A stretch of 64,000 nt of DNA from JAJRXC01 sp047639555 (GTDB taxonomy: Bacteria > Actinomycetota > Acidimicrobiia > Acidimicrobiales > Aldehydirespiratoraceae). The stretch is taken from positions 62,001-126,000 of the forward strand of contig JBLIOE010000003.1 in assembly GCA_047639555.1 (NCBI GenBank), given 5' to 3'. The translations under genes were made by a program, and so were the position numbers. The notes under the pieces were generated by a model. That model made no database searches, was not told the DNA's origin, and was given only the letters and a program-made list of their open reading frames with translations. Positions 17,744 to 26,443 of this stretch are shown one piece after another (positions within the stretch are counted from its first letter, which is position 1; the number at the start of each line of letters is the position of its first letter).

Positions 17744-17794
17744 CAGCACCATACGAAGCAACCGATACCCCCAATCTCCCGAAAGAGACACGAC

Positions 17795-18742
17795 ATGGAT
17801 ATGTCCGAGATCCCCGAACCCGTCGAAGTGATGGCAACCCCCACTCCGGCGGCGGCACCCAAGACCTCCTCGAAGCGCACCGCATTTATTGGCGCCATGG
17901 TCGGCATGGCTGCCCTCGCCGGCACGATCGTGGGCGTTGGCGCCATCGCCAACGCTCAGGATGACCCCGAGCCCACGACCACCACCGAGTCGGCCGCGGC
18001 CGACGACACCGATGAGGACACCAGCGACTTCTTCGATCCCGACTTCGTCGCCTTCGAAGAATGTATGGCGGAACAACTCGGCGATCTGTGGCTCGAGCCC
18101 GAGTTTGAGTTCGAAGGCGACTTCGACAAAGGCGACTTCGAAGAGGGGATCTTCGAAGACGGCGAGCCCTTCAATCCTGAGGACGAGCAGAAGTTCATCG
18201 ACGCTGACGCAGTGTGCAGTGAGTTCCTGCCCGAAGACGTGAAGGCGGAGATCGAGGCGTGGCGCCCGTATGAAGAGTGTGTCGACACCCAGATCGGCGA
18301 TCTCGACAACAAGATTGGCGATCTGGAAGCTGACTGGGAAGCCCACGACGCTGCCTGGGAAGCCGCTGACGAAGCGTGTCGAGACCTCCTTCCCGCCGAC
18401 GTGCAGGCGGAGATGGTCGTCTGGGACGATTTTGACCAGTGCTTGAACGATGCCGGGGTTGGCCACGACGAATCGTTCGGTCTGTCGTCGGTCCACATTG
18501 AGACCGGTGACGGATTCCAGGTCGCCGAGTTCGGCGACGAAAATGGATCCGTCACGATCAGTGGCAGCGCTGGCAACTTGTCAGTCACCAGCGACGGTGG
18601 CGTGACAATTCTCGACGAAACCGCCATGGATGCGCAGTGGGAAGAGATCGACGCCGCTCACGAAGCCTGCGAGCAGCTGCTGCCCGAAGAATTCAAGACG
18701 GATTTCGGCGACTTCGATGAATTCGAGGACGACGACGAGTAG
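17795..18742 (+). CDS. Acidic membrane-anchored protein with three two-cysteine repeats
   Basis: This 315-residue protein has a short cytoplasmic Pro-rich head, one membrane helix at about 29-53, a Thr/acidic linker, and an extracytoplasmic part dominated by Asp and Glu. That part contains three related units: FEEC90...C141-SEFLPEDVKAEIEAW, YEEC162...C195-RDLLPADVQAEMVVW, and FDQC216...C292-EQLLPEEF. Six cysteines in three pairs suggest disulfide-stapled repeats. I do not recognise the family. The ATG follows GAAAGAGA. The gene diverges from the two-component pair and lies just downstream of the TCTCAG boxes, so it is probably the system's target or an accessory sensor for cations or cationic peptides. 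Confidence 0.75.
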   Translation: MDMSEIPEPVEVMATPTPAAAPKTSSKRTAFIGAMVGMAALAGTIVGVGAIANAQDDPEPTTTTESAAADDTDEDTSDFFDPDFVAFEECMAEQLGDLWLEPEFEFEGDFDKGDFEEGIFEDGEPFNPEDEQKFIDADAVCSEFLPEDVKAEIEAWRPYEECVDTQIGDLDNKIGDLEADWEAHDAAWEAADEACRDLLPADVQAEMVVWDDFDQCLNDAGVGHDESFGLSSVHIETGDGFQVAEFGDENGSVTISGSAGNLSVTSDGGVTILDETAMDAQWEEIDAAHEACEQLLPEEFKTDFGDFDEFEDDDE

Positions 18743-18775
18743 TCCCGGATTCGATACCCGCCAATTGAATCCGTA

Positions 18776-18807
18776 GGGTGGCCCCGTTATGGGGCCACCC
18801 GTCGTTT
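18776..18807 (+). terminator. Hairpin with short T-run, overlapping the next gene's start codon
   Basis: GGGTGGCCCC (18776-18785) and GGGGCCACCC (18791-18800) form a perfect 10-bp stem with loop GTTAT, followed 3 bases later by TTTT. It can end transcription of the acidic-protein gene. The ATG of the downstream hydrolase (18789-18791) lies in the loop and first stem base, and TAGGGT (18774-18779), a possible -10 box, overlaps the left arm. Confidence 0.65.
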
Positions 18808-19439
18808 TACTCCACGGTTTTGCAACCTCGACTGAGCGCACATGGCGCGAGCCGGGGTGGTTCGACCTTCTTCAAGATGCTCGCCGTCGAGCGTTCGGTA
18901 TTGACCTGCTCGGTCATGGCGAGGCCGACAAACCAACGGATCCGGCCGCCTACGACGACCTGGTCTCACCGGTCATGGCGCAGTTCCCCGAGACGCCCGC
19001 CGATGTTGTTGGTTACTCACTCGGCGCCCGCACCGCTCTCCAGATCGCGATCGCTTATCCCGAGCGCGTGAACCGACTAGTGCTCGCCGCGGTGGGCCGC
19101 AATCTCGTCGTCGCCGACGACGATGGCATGGCCGAACACAACGTGTCGCGGTTCGAGTCACTCATCGAGACCGCCGGGAGCGACGGCGACGCACTCCGCG
19201 CCTGTATCAGCCGGCCTCGACCCCTCCTCACCGCAGAGGACCTCGCCAAGGTTGAGGTGCCGTGCCTCCTCATTATCGGGAGCGACGACTTTGCTGGCCC
19301 ACCCGAACCGCTCGCCGACCTCCTGCCCAACGCCCAGATCAAGATCCTGCCCGGCGTCGATCATTTCGGGCTTCCGAAGCAGTTCTCGTTCATCGATGCT
19401 GCGCTCGAATTCATCGACGCAATTCCTGACTGGGGCTAA
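18789..19439 (+). CDS. Alpha/beta-fold hydrolase
   Basis: This 216-residue hydrolase has the oxyanion motif VVLLHGFATS, the nucleophile elbow VVGYSLGART with Ser, a late Asp in LLIIGSDDFAGP and a His in LPGVDHFGLP. It lacks a signal peptide, so it acts in the cytoplasm on an unidentified ester or thioester. It is shorter than most family members because the cap is small. The start lies inside a strong hairpin, with TAGGGT 9 nt upstream. If transcription begins at the ATG the hairpin is not formed; on a readthrough mRNA it would bury the start. Confidence 0.83.
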   Translation: MGPPVVLLHGFATSTERTWREPGWFDLLQDARRRAFGIDLLGHGEADKPTDPAAYDDLVSPVMAQFPETPADVVGYSLGARTALQIAIAYPERVNRLVLAAVGRNLVVADDDGMAEHNVSRFESLIETAGSDGDALRACISRPRPLLTAEDLAKVEVPCLLIIGSDDFAGPPEPLADLLPNAQIKILPGVDHFGLPKQFSFIDAALEFIDAIPDWG

Positions 19440-19458
19440 GAGCGGTACTTTGGCGAAA

Positions 19459-20367
19459 ATGCACCGCTCACCGATCTCCGCCGTAGCACTTGCACTCTCG
19501 CTGCTGGCCGCGTCGTGCAGCTCAGAACCGCAGCTCGCGTCCGAACGAGACGGAGCAACAACCACCAGCAGCAGCACGTCGACAACTTCGACCACCTCCA
19601 GCACCACGATCATGGTGACCACAACGACGGAGGAGCCGGGACCCGACCCATCCGATGTGCTGCGTATCGCTTACGACGAACTCCTGGAGTTTGACTCGTT
19701 GTCCTACACCGCCCACACCGACTCCGACACCACACTGGAGGGCGCGGTTCGGTCGACCACCACCGGCACCTGGAACCGAAGCGGTTCCAGCGAGTTGCAT
19801 CTCGCCGTCGGACTCGAAGAGGAGTTCACCTACCGATTCCCGGGCGACGGAAACTGGTGGCTGGATGCAATCGGCGACAACGGTTGGCTGGGTTACCCCG
19901 TCGATACAGAACCCGGGCCATCGATTGAGCCCGCGTCCGACGCCGCGACCTATCTCGATCCCTTCTTCAGTTCGATCGTCGAGGTTCTCGCCTCGTTCGA
20001 ACGCGACGGTCAAACCATCTACCCACTGGTCCTCGAGGCCGACACGATCGTTCCCGCTGTCTCCCCCAGCTCGACGACCCAAAACCTTTTCGACGCTGGT
20101 TGGGATGGCGTCTCCGAGGAGATGGCCGCCGGCGAGATCGCGCTCGGACCCGACGGCGATCTGCGCTCGGCCTCTGTCGACGGGACACCGTGGTGGAACG
20201 CCGGTTGGCACGCCGCGGGTGTGAGCGAATTCATTGGCAACGGCACCGTCGAGTGGGCGATCGAGATCAGTCCGAACGCGACGGAAGTCGAGTTCGCTCC
20301 GCCGTGTTCGTCGCCGACTACCGAGTTCGATGAAGAGCTGGGCGTCGATGCTCTCGTCTGCCCGTAG
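19459..20367 (+). CDS. Lipoprotein of unknown function with Ser/Thr-rich linker
   Basis: This 302-residue protein begins MHRSPISAVALALSLLAASC, a lipoprotein signal with the lipobox cysteine at 20, followed by a Ser/Thr linker of about 30 residues. The folded part has alternating strands with many Trp and Thr (TTGTWNRSGSSELHLAVG, FPGDGNWWLDAIGDNGWLGY) and resembles LppX/LprG-like or LolA-like sheets only in a general way; I cannot assign a family. A cysteine pair occurs near the C-terminus (PPCSSPT, LVCP). TACTTT lies 7 nt before the ATG. It ends 3 bases before the convergent aldehyde dehydrogenase stop. Confidence 0.72.
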   Translation: MHRSPISAVALALSLLAASCSSEPQLASERDGATTTSSSTSTTSTTSSTTIMVTTTTEEPGPDPSDVLRIAYDELLEFDSLSYTAHTDSDTTLEGAVRSTTTGTWNRSGSSELHLAVGLEEEFTYRFPGDGNWWLDAIGDNGWLGYPVDTEPGPSIEPASDAATYLDPFFSSIVEVLASFERDGQTIYPLVLEADTIVPAVSPSSTTQNLFDAGWDGVSEEMAAGEIALGPDGDLRSASVDGTPWWNAGWHAAGVSEFIGNGTVEWAIEISPNATEVEFAPPCSSPTTEFDEELGVDALVCP

Positions 20368-20370
20368 GCG

Positions 20371-21837
20371 CTATCCGATCCAGTTGATCGACTGCAGCTC
20401 GCTGTAGGCCTCGATGCCATACTTGCCGCGGTCACGGCCAACACCCGACATCTTGAACCCGCCAAACGGCGCTTCCATGTGGGGCTGGATCACGTTGAGG
20501 CCGACGTTGCCAGTCTCGATCTGCTGACCGATTCCGAATGCTCGCATGGTGTCGCCCGAGAAGACGTAGCTGTAGAGGCCGTAGTCGGAGTCGTTCGCCA
20601 TCGCGATCGCTTCCTCGTCTTCGTCGTAGGGCATGATCACGATGACCGGAGCAAAGGCTTCTTCGCGCACCACATGCATGCCGGTGTTGCAGTCGGCCAG
20701 CAGGGTGGGAGCAATAAAGTAACCGGGCAGATCGGGCCGTTCGCCACCACATACGAGAGTGGCGCCTTCGTCGATGCCGGACTTGATGAACGCTTCAACG
20801 CGGTCACGATGGAGCTCAGTGATGACCGGCCCGATGATGGTGTCGCGTTCGGTGGGATCGCCAACCTTCATGAATCCCGAGAAGGTCTTGAGCGTTTCAA
20901 CCATCTGGTCATAGATGCTGCGATGGCAGATCACTCGGGTGGGAGCGGTGCAGATCTGACCCGAATGGAAGCCCCAGACGGTGGCAATAGCCTGCGCTGT
21001 CGCGCCCACATCCGCGTCTTCGGTGACGATCGCGGCACCCTTGCCACCAAGCTCCATAAGGAGCCGCTTCATGGTCTTGCCGCCGTTCTCCATGATCTTC
21101 GCACCCACCGGCGAGGAGCCCGTGAACGAGATCATGTCGACATTATTTGAGTCGACGAGCGCGGCCGGGGCTTCGGGGCCCGAGCCGTTGATGATGTTGA
21201 CCACGCCCGGCGGCAGCCCGGCGGCGTCGATGGCCTCGCCCAGAAGGAAGATCCCGAGCGGGTCCTGCGGGGCCGGCTTGATCACCGTGGTGCAGCCCGC
21301 GGCAAGTGCGGGGGCGAGCTTCCCCGCCACGTTGGTGACCGGGAAGTTGTAGGGCGTAATCGCCGCAACCACACCGACTGGCTGGCGCTTGACGTGGGCG
21401 CTCATCATGCCGGCCGGACCGAGCGGGCCCTTCGCCGTCGGGATCGGGCGAAGGTTCTCGTCGAGGTCGATCGGCTTGGCGTAGTAACGGAACCGATCGA
21501 CGGCGGGACCGCCGACCTGGAGGTTCTCGGTGGTCCCGATCGTAGCGCCCGTTTCGGCCTGCACGGTGTCGATCCAACCCGGCGACCGCTTCGCGATCTC
21601 CTCGCCGAGACGCCCGATGTGCTCGCAGCGTTCTTCCCGGCTCGTGTTCTTCCAACCGAGGAAGGCGTCCTTCGCGGCGGCGGCTGCGTCGTTCGCCTGA
21701 TCGACGCTCGCTTCAGGGGCGTGGCCAACTACCTTGGTAGTTGCCGGGTCAATGATGTCGTAGGTGCCCCCGGCGGGGTCGACCCATTCACCGTTGATCA
21801 GTAGTTGCCACTTCTTGTCGACGTCGATCGTGCTCAT
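20371..21837 (-). CDS. Aldehyde dehydrogenase (NAD-dependent)
   Basis: This 488-residue enzyme of the ALDH superfamily oxidises aldehydes to acids. It has the general base E262 in MELGGKG, the nucleophile C296 in GFHSGQICTAPTR, the cofactor-contact segment TPYNFPVTN, and SFTGSSPVGAKI for the NAD loop. The C-terminal MEAPFGGFKMSGVGRDRGKYG is the usual oligomerisation end. Length is standard. TAAAGT lies 8 nt before the ATG. It diverges from the thiolase gene across 119 bases. The substrate is not evident; neighbouring genes suggest lipid or xenobiotic aldehydes. Confidence 0.9.
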   Translation of the reverse strand: MSTIDVDKKWQLLINGEWVDPAGGTYDIIDPATTKVVGHAPEASVDQANDAAAAAKDAFLGWKNTSREERCEHIGRLGEEIAKRSPGWIDTVQAETGATIGTTENLQVGGPAVDRFRYYAKPIDLDENLRPIPTAKGPLGPAGMMSAHVKRQPVGVVAAITPYNFPVTNVAGKLAPALAAGCTTVIKPAPQDPLGIFLLGEAIDAAGLPPGVVNIINGSGPEAPAALVDSNNVDMISFTGSSPVGAKIMENGGKTMKRLLMELGGKGAAIVTEDADVGATAQAIATVWGFHSGQICTAPTRVICHRSIYDQMVETLKTFSGFMKVGDPTERDTIIGPVITELHRDRVEAFIKSGIDEGATLVCGGERPDLPGYFIAPTLLADCNTGMHVVREEAFAPVIVIMPYDEDEEAIAMANDSDYGLYSYVFSGDTMRAFGIGQQIETGNVGLNVIQPHMEAPFGGFKMSGVGRDRGKYGIEAYSELQSINWIG

Positions 21838-21920
21838 GGAACGGGACTTTAACCCCGCTCCCCCACCCCTCGTCGATTCCGCCCGGCGATCGGGCCCGAC
21901 GCGCGCACGTGGAATCCGAA

Positions 21921-21926
21921 TACCCT
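21921..21926 (+). promoter_or_regulatory. -10 box of the thiolase gene (leadered promoter)
   Basis: TACCCT lies 30 bases before the thiolase ATG, which is preceded by a good ribosome site (GAGGAG, 6 nt upstream). This gene therefore has a short 5' leader, in contrast with many neighbours whose -10 box sits just before the start codon. Confidence 0.45.
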
Positions 21927-21956
21927 CCCGTCTAACGAATCTGACGAGGAGTCCAC

Positions 21957-23153
21957 ATGCCAGAAGCAGTTATTGTCGCTACATCCCGCACGCCGATTGG
22001 GCGAGCGAACAAGGGCTCGCTCGTCGACGCTCGCCCCGACGATCTATCGTCATTCATCCTCGCCGATGTCATGGGCAAGGCTGGCATCGAAGCCAGCGAT
22101 GTCGAAGACGTCATGTGGGGCATTGGTCAGCCCGGCGGTGAAGGCGGCTACAACATCGCCCGCGTGATCTCCTCGATGCTCGGCCTCGAGATCCCCGGCG
22201 TCACCGTCAACCGTTACTGCTCGTCCTCACTGCAGACCATTCGCATGGCGGCCCACGCGATCATGGCCGGCGAAGGCGACTGCTTTGTTTCCGGTGGCGT
22301 CGAAACCGTCAGCCGCTACATGTACGGAGCGGCCGATTCCGGTCCCCACAACGAACTCTTCACCAATGCCGAAGGCCGCTCCAAGACCCGCGCTGAAGGT
22401 GGCCAGGGCGACTGGGCCCCGGTCGAGGGTGTGCCCGACATCTACATCGCGATGGGCCAGACCGCGGAAAATGTCGTTGAGCAGACCGGCATCAGCCGTG
22501 AGCGTCAAGACGAGTGGGGCGTCAGCTCCCAGAACCGCGCCGAGGCCGCTCAGAACCGCGGCTTCTTCGAGCGTGAGATCACGCCGTACACCCTCGCTGA
22601 CGGCACCGTCGTCTCCACTGATGACGGCATCCGGGCCGGCACCACCATCGAGAAGGTTTCGCAGCTGCAGCCGGTGTTCCGTCCCGGTGGCACCGTCACC
22701 GCCGGCAACGCCTGCCCGCTCAACGATGGCGCCTCCGCCGTCGTTGTGATGAGCGCCACCAAGGCCAAGGCCATGGGCCTCGACCCGATCGCTCGCATCG
22801 TCTCGTCCGGCGTTTCGGCGCTCAACCCGGAGATCATGGGTCTCGGCCCGATCGATGCCTGCAAGCAGGCAATGGGTCGTGCCGGCATGAGCATCGGCGA
22901 TATCGACCAGGTCGAGATCAACGAAGCCTTCGCCGTTCAGGTCATCGGCTCAGCCGATGTACTTGGCATCGACACCGACAAGCTCAACCCCAACGGCGGC
23001 GCCATTGCGCTTGGTCACCCCTTCGGAATGACCGGCAGCCGCATCATGACCACCCTGCTCAACGGCCTCCAGGATTCGGGCGGCACCGTGGGTATGGAGT
23101 CCATGTGCGTCGGCGGCGGTCAGGGCATGGCGATGATCGTGGAGATGCTCTAA
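21957..23153 (+). CDS. Acetyl-CoA acyltransferase (thiolase)
   Basis: This 398-residue thiolase catalyses CoA-dependent cleavage of 3-ketoacyl-CoA or the reverse condensation. The nucleophile is C88 in NRYCSSSLQTI; the second catalytic set is in GGAIALGHPFGMTG (His) and ESMCVGGGQGMAM (Cys). Thus N- and C-terminal thiolase domains are complete. A canonical GAGGAG ribosome site supports the start. A strong terminator follows the stop, so it is a single-gene unit. FadA-type beta-oxidation is likely; a sterol side-chain role is possible given the P450 and SDR genes nearby. Confidence 0.92.
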   Translation: MPEAVIVATSRTPIGRANKGSLVDARPDDLSSFILADVMGKAGIEASDVEDVMWGIGQPGGEGGYNIARVISSMLGLEIPGVTVNRYCSSSLQTIRMAAHAIMAGEGDCFVSGGVETVSRYMYGAADSGPHNELFTNAEGRSKTRAEGGQGDWAPVEGVPDIYIAMGQTAENVVEQTGISRERQDEWGVSSQNRAEAAQNRGFFEREITPYTLADGTVVSTDDGIRAGTTIEKVSQLQPVFRPGGTVTAGNACPLNDGASAVVVMSATKAKAMGLDPIARIVSSGVSALNPEIMGLGPIDACKQAMGRAGMSIGDIDQVEINEAFAVQVIGSADVLGIDTDKLNPNGGAIALGHPFGMTGSRIMTTLLNGLQDSGGTVGMESMCVGGGQGMAMIVEML

Positions 23154-23176
23154 CCAGCTTCTGAAACGTTTGCAAC

Positions 23177-23215
23177 ACGGACGGTCGTCTTCAGGCGGCC
23201 GTCCGTTTGCGTTTT
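23177..23215 (+). terminator. Intrinsic terminator of the thiolase gene
   Basis: ACGGACGG (23177-23184) pairs with CCGTCCGT (23199-23206), and the stem extends inward by about five further pairs, counting G-U pairs, leaving a small loop. TTTGCGTTTT follows. It starts 23 bases after the thiolase stop and its T-run reaches the end of the convergent amidohydrolase gene, so it may serve both strands. Confidence 0.85.
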
Positions 23216-24017
23216 ATGACGTCGGGAACCACAGGCGACGGGTGGTCTCGACGAAGACGGCGGCTTGGATGTGAGTGGGCAGTTCGTCGAGGGCAGATCG
23301 GGCGAGGGTCACGAGTTCAGCGTAAGAGCGATCACGAATCTGGGGATGGTCAGAGCCCCAGGCCAACCGCTCATGGCCAACCATGTCGAGCAGGCGACGG
23401 GTGACTGCGGCGGGTTCGAGTGGGCTGTGATCGAAGACACCGGTGGAAAGCTTGATGGTCAGGTTTGGCTGAGCAACAAGCTCGCCGAGGTCACCCTCAT
23501 CGCCGCCGATTGATGCGAACCCCGCATGATCAATCGCGAACTCAACATCGGGGTACGCGGCGACGAGTCGGGCGGCGATCGACACCTCCTCGGGCATGCA
23601 GCAGATCGTCGGTGTCATCTTTGTCGCTCGACAAGTCTCGACGATCAGGTGCCCGCGGTCGATATCGAGCCAACTCTCCGCCGGTACAGGAATACTGAAG
23701 AGCCGAGCGCCCGTCGCCCCCGCCTCGGCCGCATGGACCAGAGTGCCGGCCGGGTCATCACTGTGATCCCCTACCGCAACGACGCACCGCCACTGCTCGC
23801 CGAGGGTGGCCGCGCTCGCCAGCACAAAGCGGTTGTCGAACCCGTGAGCACCAACGGCCTGTACAAGCACGCCACCGACCACCTCCGCGGCGTCGACACG
23901 AGCGGCGATTGCCGGAGGGCTGGCATCGATCCCCTCCCACCATGCGCCGTCGGGGTGACCCGTCTGATCTGGTCCCGAGGTCGCTGAGTCCACAACATGG
24001 AGATGTGCATCGAACAT
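23214..24017 (-). CDS. Amidohydrolase-family (PF04909-type) TIM-barrel protein
   Basis: The protein opens MFDAHLHVVD, giving the HxH metal ligands, and later has the barrel His of FAIDHAGF and the Asp of LAWGSDHPQI, the landmarks of the Amidohydro_2 family (lactone hydrolases and decarboxylases). It is 267 residues long. The ATG at 24017 is chosen because the motif normally starts at residue 2-6; an upstream ATG at 24029 adds four residues. It is divergent from the HerA-like ATPase gene, and their promoters interlock (see 24024-24038). Substrate unknown. Confidence 0.8.
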   Translation of the reverse strand: MFDAHLHVVDSATSGPDQTGHPDGAWWEGIDASPPAIAARVDAAEVVGGVLVQAVGAHGFDNRFVLASAATLGEQWRCVVAVGDHSDDPAGTLVHAAEAGATGARLFSIPVPAESWLDIDRGHLIVETCRATKMTPTICCMPEEVSIAARLVAAYPDVEFAIDHAGFASIGGDEGDLGELVAQPNLTIKLSTGVFDHSPLEPAAVTRRLLDMVGHERLAWGSDHPQIRDRSYAELVTLARSALDELPTHIQAAVFVETTRRLWFPTS

Positions 24018-24023
24018 TGCTTC

Positions 24024-24038
24024 TAGCATCGCACCCTA
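24024..24038. promoter_or_regulatory. Interlocked divergent -10 boxes
   Basis: On the plus strand TAGCAT (24024-24029) lies 8 nt before the ATPase ATG at 24038. On the minus strand TAGGGT (complement of 24033-24038) lies 3 nt before the ATG at 24029 and 15 nt before the ATG at 24017 of the amidohydrolase. Each -10 box thus contains bases of the opposite gene's start codon, so only one direction could be occupied by polymerase at a time. Confidence 0.55.
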
Positions 24039-26443
24039 TGGACCGCAGCACGATCGATGTCGACCCCGGACACTTCTTTCTCGGCCCGGTTGAGGGCGGC
24101 GATGAAGACGAGAAGATCATCTATGAGGCCGCTGATCTCACGACCCATGGCGTGATCGTCGGCATGACGGGATCCGGCAAGACGGGTCTCGGGATGGTTC
24201 TTCTGGAGGAGGCCCTCCTCCAGGGAATTCCGACGCTTGTGATCGACCCGAAGGGCGACATGGGCAACCTGTTGCTCACGTTTCCCGAGCTGGCGCCGAG
24301 CGACTTCCGGCCGTGGATTAACGAAGGACAGGCGAAGCGCGATGGGGTCAGCCCCGACGAGCTCGCCGCCTCCACTGCGGAGATGTGGGAGAACGGACTC
24401 GCCGGGAGCGGAATTGGCAAGGACCGCATTCGCCGACTCCGGGAAATGGCCGAGTTCACGATCTACACCCCCGGGTCCAACGCTGGTGTCGGCCTGAATG
24501 TCATCGGCGATCTCTCCGCACCGGCCGGCGGCACCGACGACGAGTCCACTCGAGAAGAGATCGACGGCCTTGTGCAGGGGCTGCTCGCGCTGGTCGGAGT
24601 TTCGTCCGACCCGCTCTCGGGCCGGGAGCACGTCCTCCTCGCCAACCTCGTGCACCACGCCTGGTCCGAAGGCACCGACCTCGACCTCGCGAAACTCCTC
24701 GCCCAAATACAGAACCCGCCGATGCGCAAGCTCGGAGTCATCGAGCTCGACACCTTCTTCCCACCGGCTGACCGCACCGCACTCGCGATGAAGCTCAACG
24801 GCCTCCTCGCGTCGCCATCGTTCGCCGCGTGGGGTCAGGGTGCTCCGCTCGACATTGCCTCGATGCTCGAAGGCGGCGAGGGTAAGCCGAAGGCGGCCAT
24901 CGTTTCGATCGCTCACCTGTCCGATGACGAGCGCCAGTTCGCCGTCACGCTGATCTTGTCGAAGCTCGTCACCTGGATGAGGTCACAACCAGGGAGCCCA
25001 GATTTGCGGGCCTTGGTCTATATGGACGAGGTCTTCGGCTTTGTGCCACCCACGGCAGAGCCCCCGTCGAAGCGGCCAATTCTCACGATTCTGAAGCAGG
25101 CCCGAGCGTTCGGCGTCGGCATGGTGCTCTCGACGCAGAACCCGGTCGACCTTGACTACAAGGCGATCAGCAACGCTGGCACCTGGATGATCGGACGTTT
25201 ACAAACCGAACGAGACAAGGCCCGTCTCCTCGAAGGAATGCGCGCCGCGGGCGGCGATGCCGATATCGATGCGATTGGCGACACGATCGGTGGGCTGGCG
25301 AAACGAAAATTCCTGCTCCACACCACTCGCGACGGCGCACCAATCACCTTCGGCACTCGGTGGGCAATGTCCTACCTCCCGGGGCCACTCACCCGCGACC
25401 AAATTGGTGAGCTCATGGTGGACCACAAGGCGCTCACTCCCGCACCGGCCGACGATGCCGCGTCTCCGGCGCCCGCGGCTCCAGACGTCAAACCGGAGAT
25501 CGCCGACGACGAGTCCGTCGTTGCCCCAGAAGTCGCCGACGGCATCGAGGTCGCCTATCTCGATCCGGCCGCGCCGTGGGCGAGCATCGCTGGTGCCGTC
25601 GCTGGGGGGCGGCGACTGGTTCCCGCCCTGGCGGCGCGCGTGAGTTTGCTCTTCGACGAGACAAAGGGTGACATCCGCCACGAGTCCGAATGGGAAGCAG
25701 TAATCGCGCCGCTGGGCCGCACGGTCAGCGGCGACGACTTTCAGCCCGTGGACTACGACGACCGCGATCTTCGCTCCACCCCACCCGAGGGAGCGGTCTA
25801 CGTTCTGCCCGAATCCAAGATCCATACCAAGGGCTTCTTCACCGACGCTCAGCGGGTGTTGAAAGACCATCTCTATCGCAACGAAGAGATCGCGCTGATG
25901 CGCAACGTGGGATTGAAGCTCTACTCGCGAGTCGGCGAAACCGAGGACGAGTTCGCGGCCCGCTGCGACACCGCCGCGGAAGACAAGGCCGACGAGGACG
26001 CCGATGAGCTCCGAAAGACGATCCTGAAGAAGGAGGATCGTGTGAAGGCGGCGATTGCGAAGGCAGAAGACCGCGTGCGAGAACTCGACTCCGACTCTAA
26101 GGATCGCAATCGCAACGAGGTCATCAGCGGCGCGCTCGACGTCATTGGTGGTCTTCTCGGCGGTAAGCGCTCGTCGCGGAGCATCGTTGGCGGCGTGAGG
26201 CGAGCATCCTCCGGTCGTCGAACATCGGCCAATGCGAAGCAGCGCCTCGAGACGGCCAAGAACCGGGTCGAGGAGAAGGTGGACGAACTCGAGGAACTCG
26301 CCGAGGCATTGACGGACGGAATCGAGGACAGCCAGGACGCTTGGGCGGAGGTCGCGACCGAGGTGGACTCCTACGCGGTCGGGCTTGAGAAGACCGACAT
26401 CTCGGTCGAAGACCTTGTGTTGGTATGGGTTCCGACCGACTAG
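24038..26443 (+). CDS. HerA-like/DUF853 ATPase with C-terminal coiled coil
   Basis: This 801-residue ATPase of the HerA/FtsK-related DUF853 family has Walker A GMTGSGKTGLG near residue 47, a following LVIDPKGDMGNLLLTFP, Walker B-like LRALVYMDEVFGF, and sensor segment VGMVLSTQNPVDLDYKAISNAGTW. The C-terminal third (about 640-800) is charged and helical (KKEDRVKAAIAKAEDRVREL, then AKNRVEEKVDELEELAEALT) and is probably a coiled coil. Family members are hexameric DNA translocases of unclear role. The start at 24038 follows TAGCAT by 8 nt; longer in-frame starts run into the divergent gene and are rejected. Confidence 0.82.
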   Translation: MDRSTIDVDPGHFFLGPVEGGDEDEKIIYEAADLTTHGVIVGMTGSGKTGLGMVLLEEALLQGIPTLVIDPKGDMGNLLLTFPELAPSDFRPWINEGQAKRDGVSPDELAASTAEMWENGLAGSGIGKDRIRRLREMAEFTIYTPGSNAGVGLNVIGDLSAPAGGTDDESTREEIDGLVQGLLALVGVSSDPLSGREHVLLANLVHHAWSEGTDLDLAKLLAQIQNPPMRKLGVIELDTFFPPADRTALAMKLNGLLASPSFAAWGQGAPLDIASMLEGGEGKPKAAIVSIAHLSDDERQFAVTLILSKLVTWMRSQPGSPDLRALVYMDEVFGFVPPTAEPPSKRPILTILKQARAFGVGMVLSTQNPVDLDYKAISNAGTWMIGRLQTERDKARLLEGMRAAGGDADIDAIGDTIGGLAKRKFLLHTTRDGAPITFGTRWAMSYLPGPLTRDQIGELMVDHKALTPAPADDAASPAPAAPDVKPEIADDESVVAPEVADGIEVAYLDPAAPWASIAGAVAGGRRLVPALAARVSLLFDETKGDIRHESEWEAVIAPLGRTVSGDDFQPVDYDDRDLRSTPPEGAVYVLPESKIHTKGFFTDAQRVLKDHLYRNEEIALMRNVGLKLYSRVGETEDEFAARCDTAAEDKADEDADELRKTILKKEDRVKAAIAKAEDRVRELDSDSKDRNRNEVISGALDVIGGLLGGKRSSRSIVGGVRRASSGRRTSANAKQRLETAKNRVEEKVDELEELAEALTDGIEDSQDAWAEVATEVDSYAVGLEKTDISVEDLVLVWVPTD

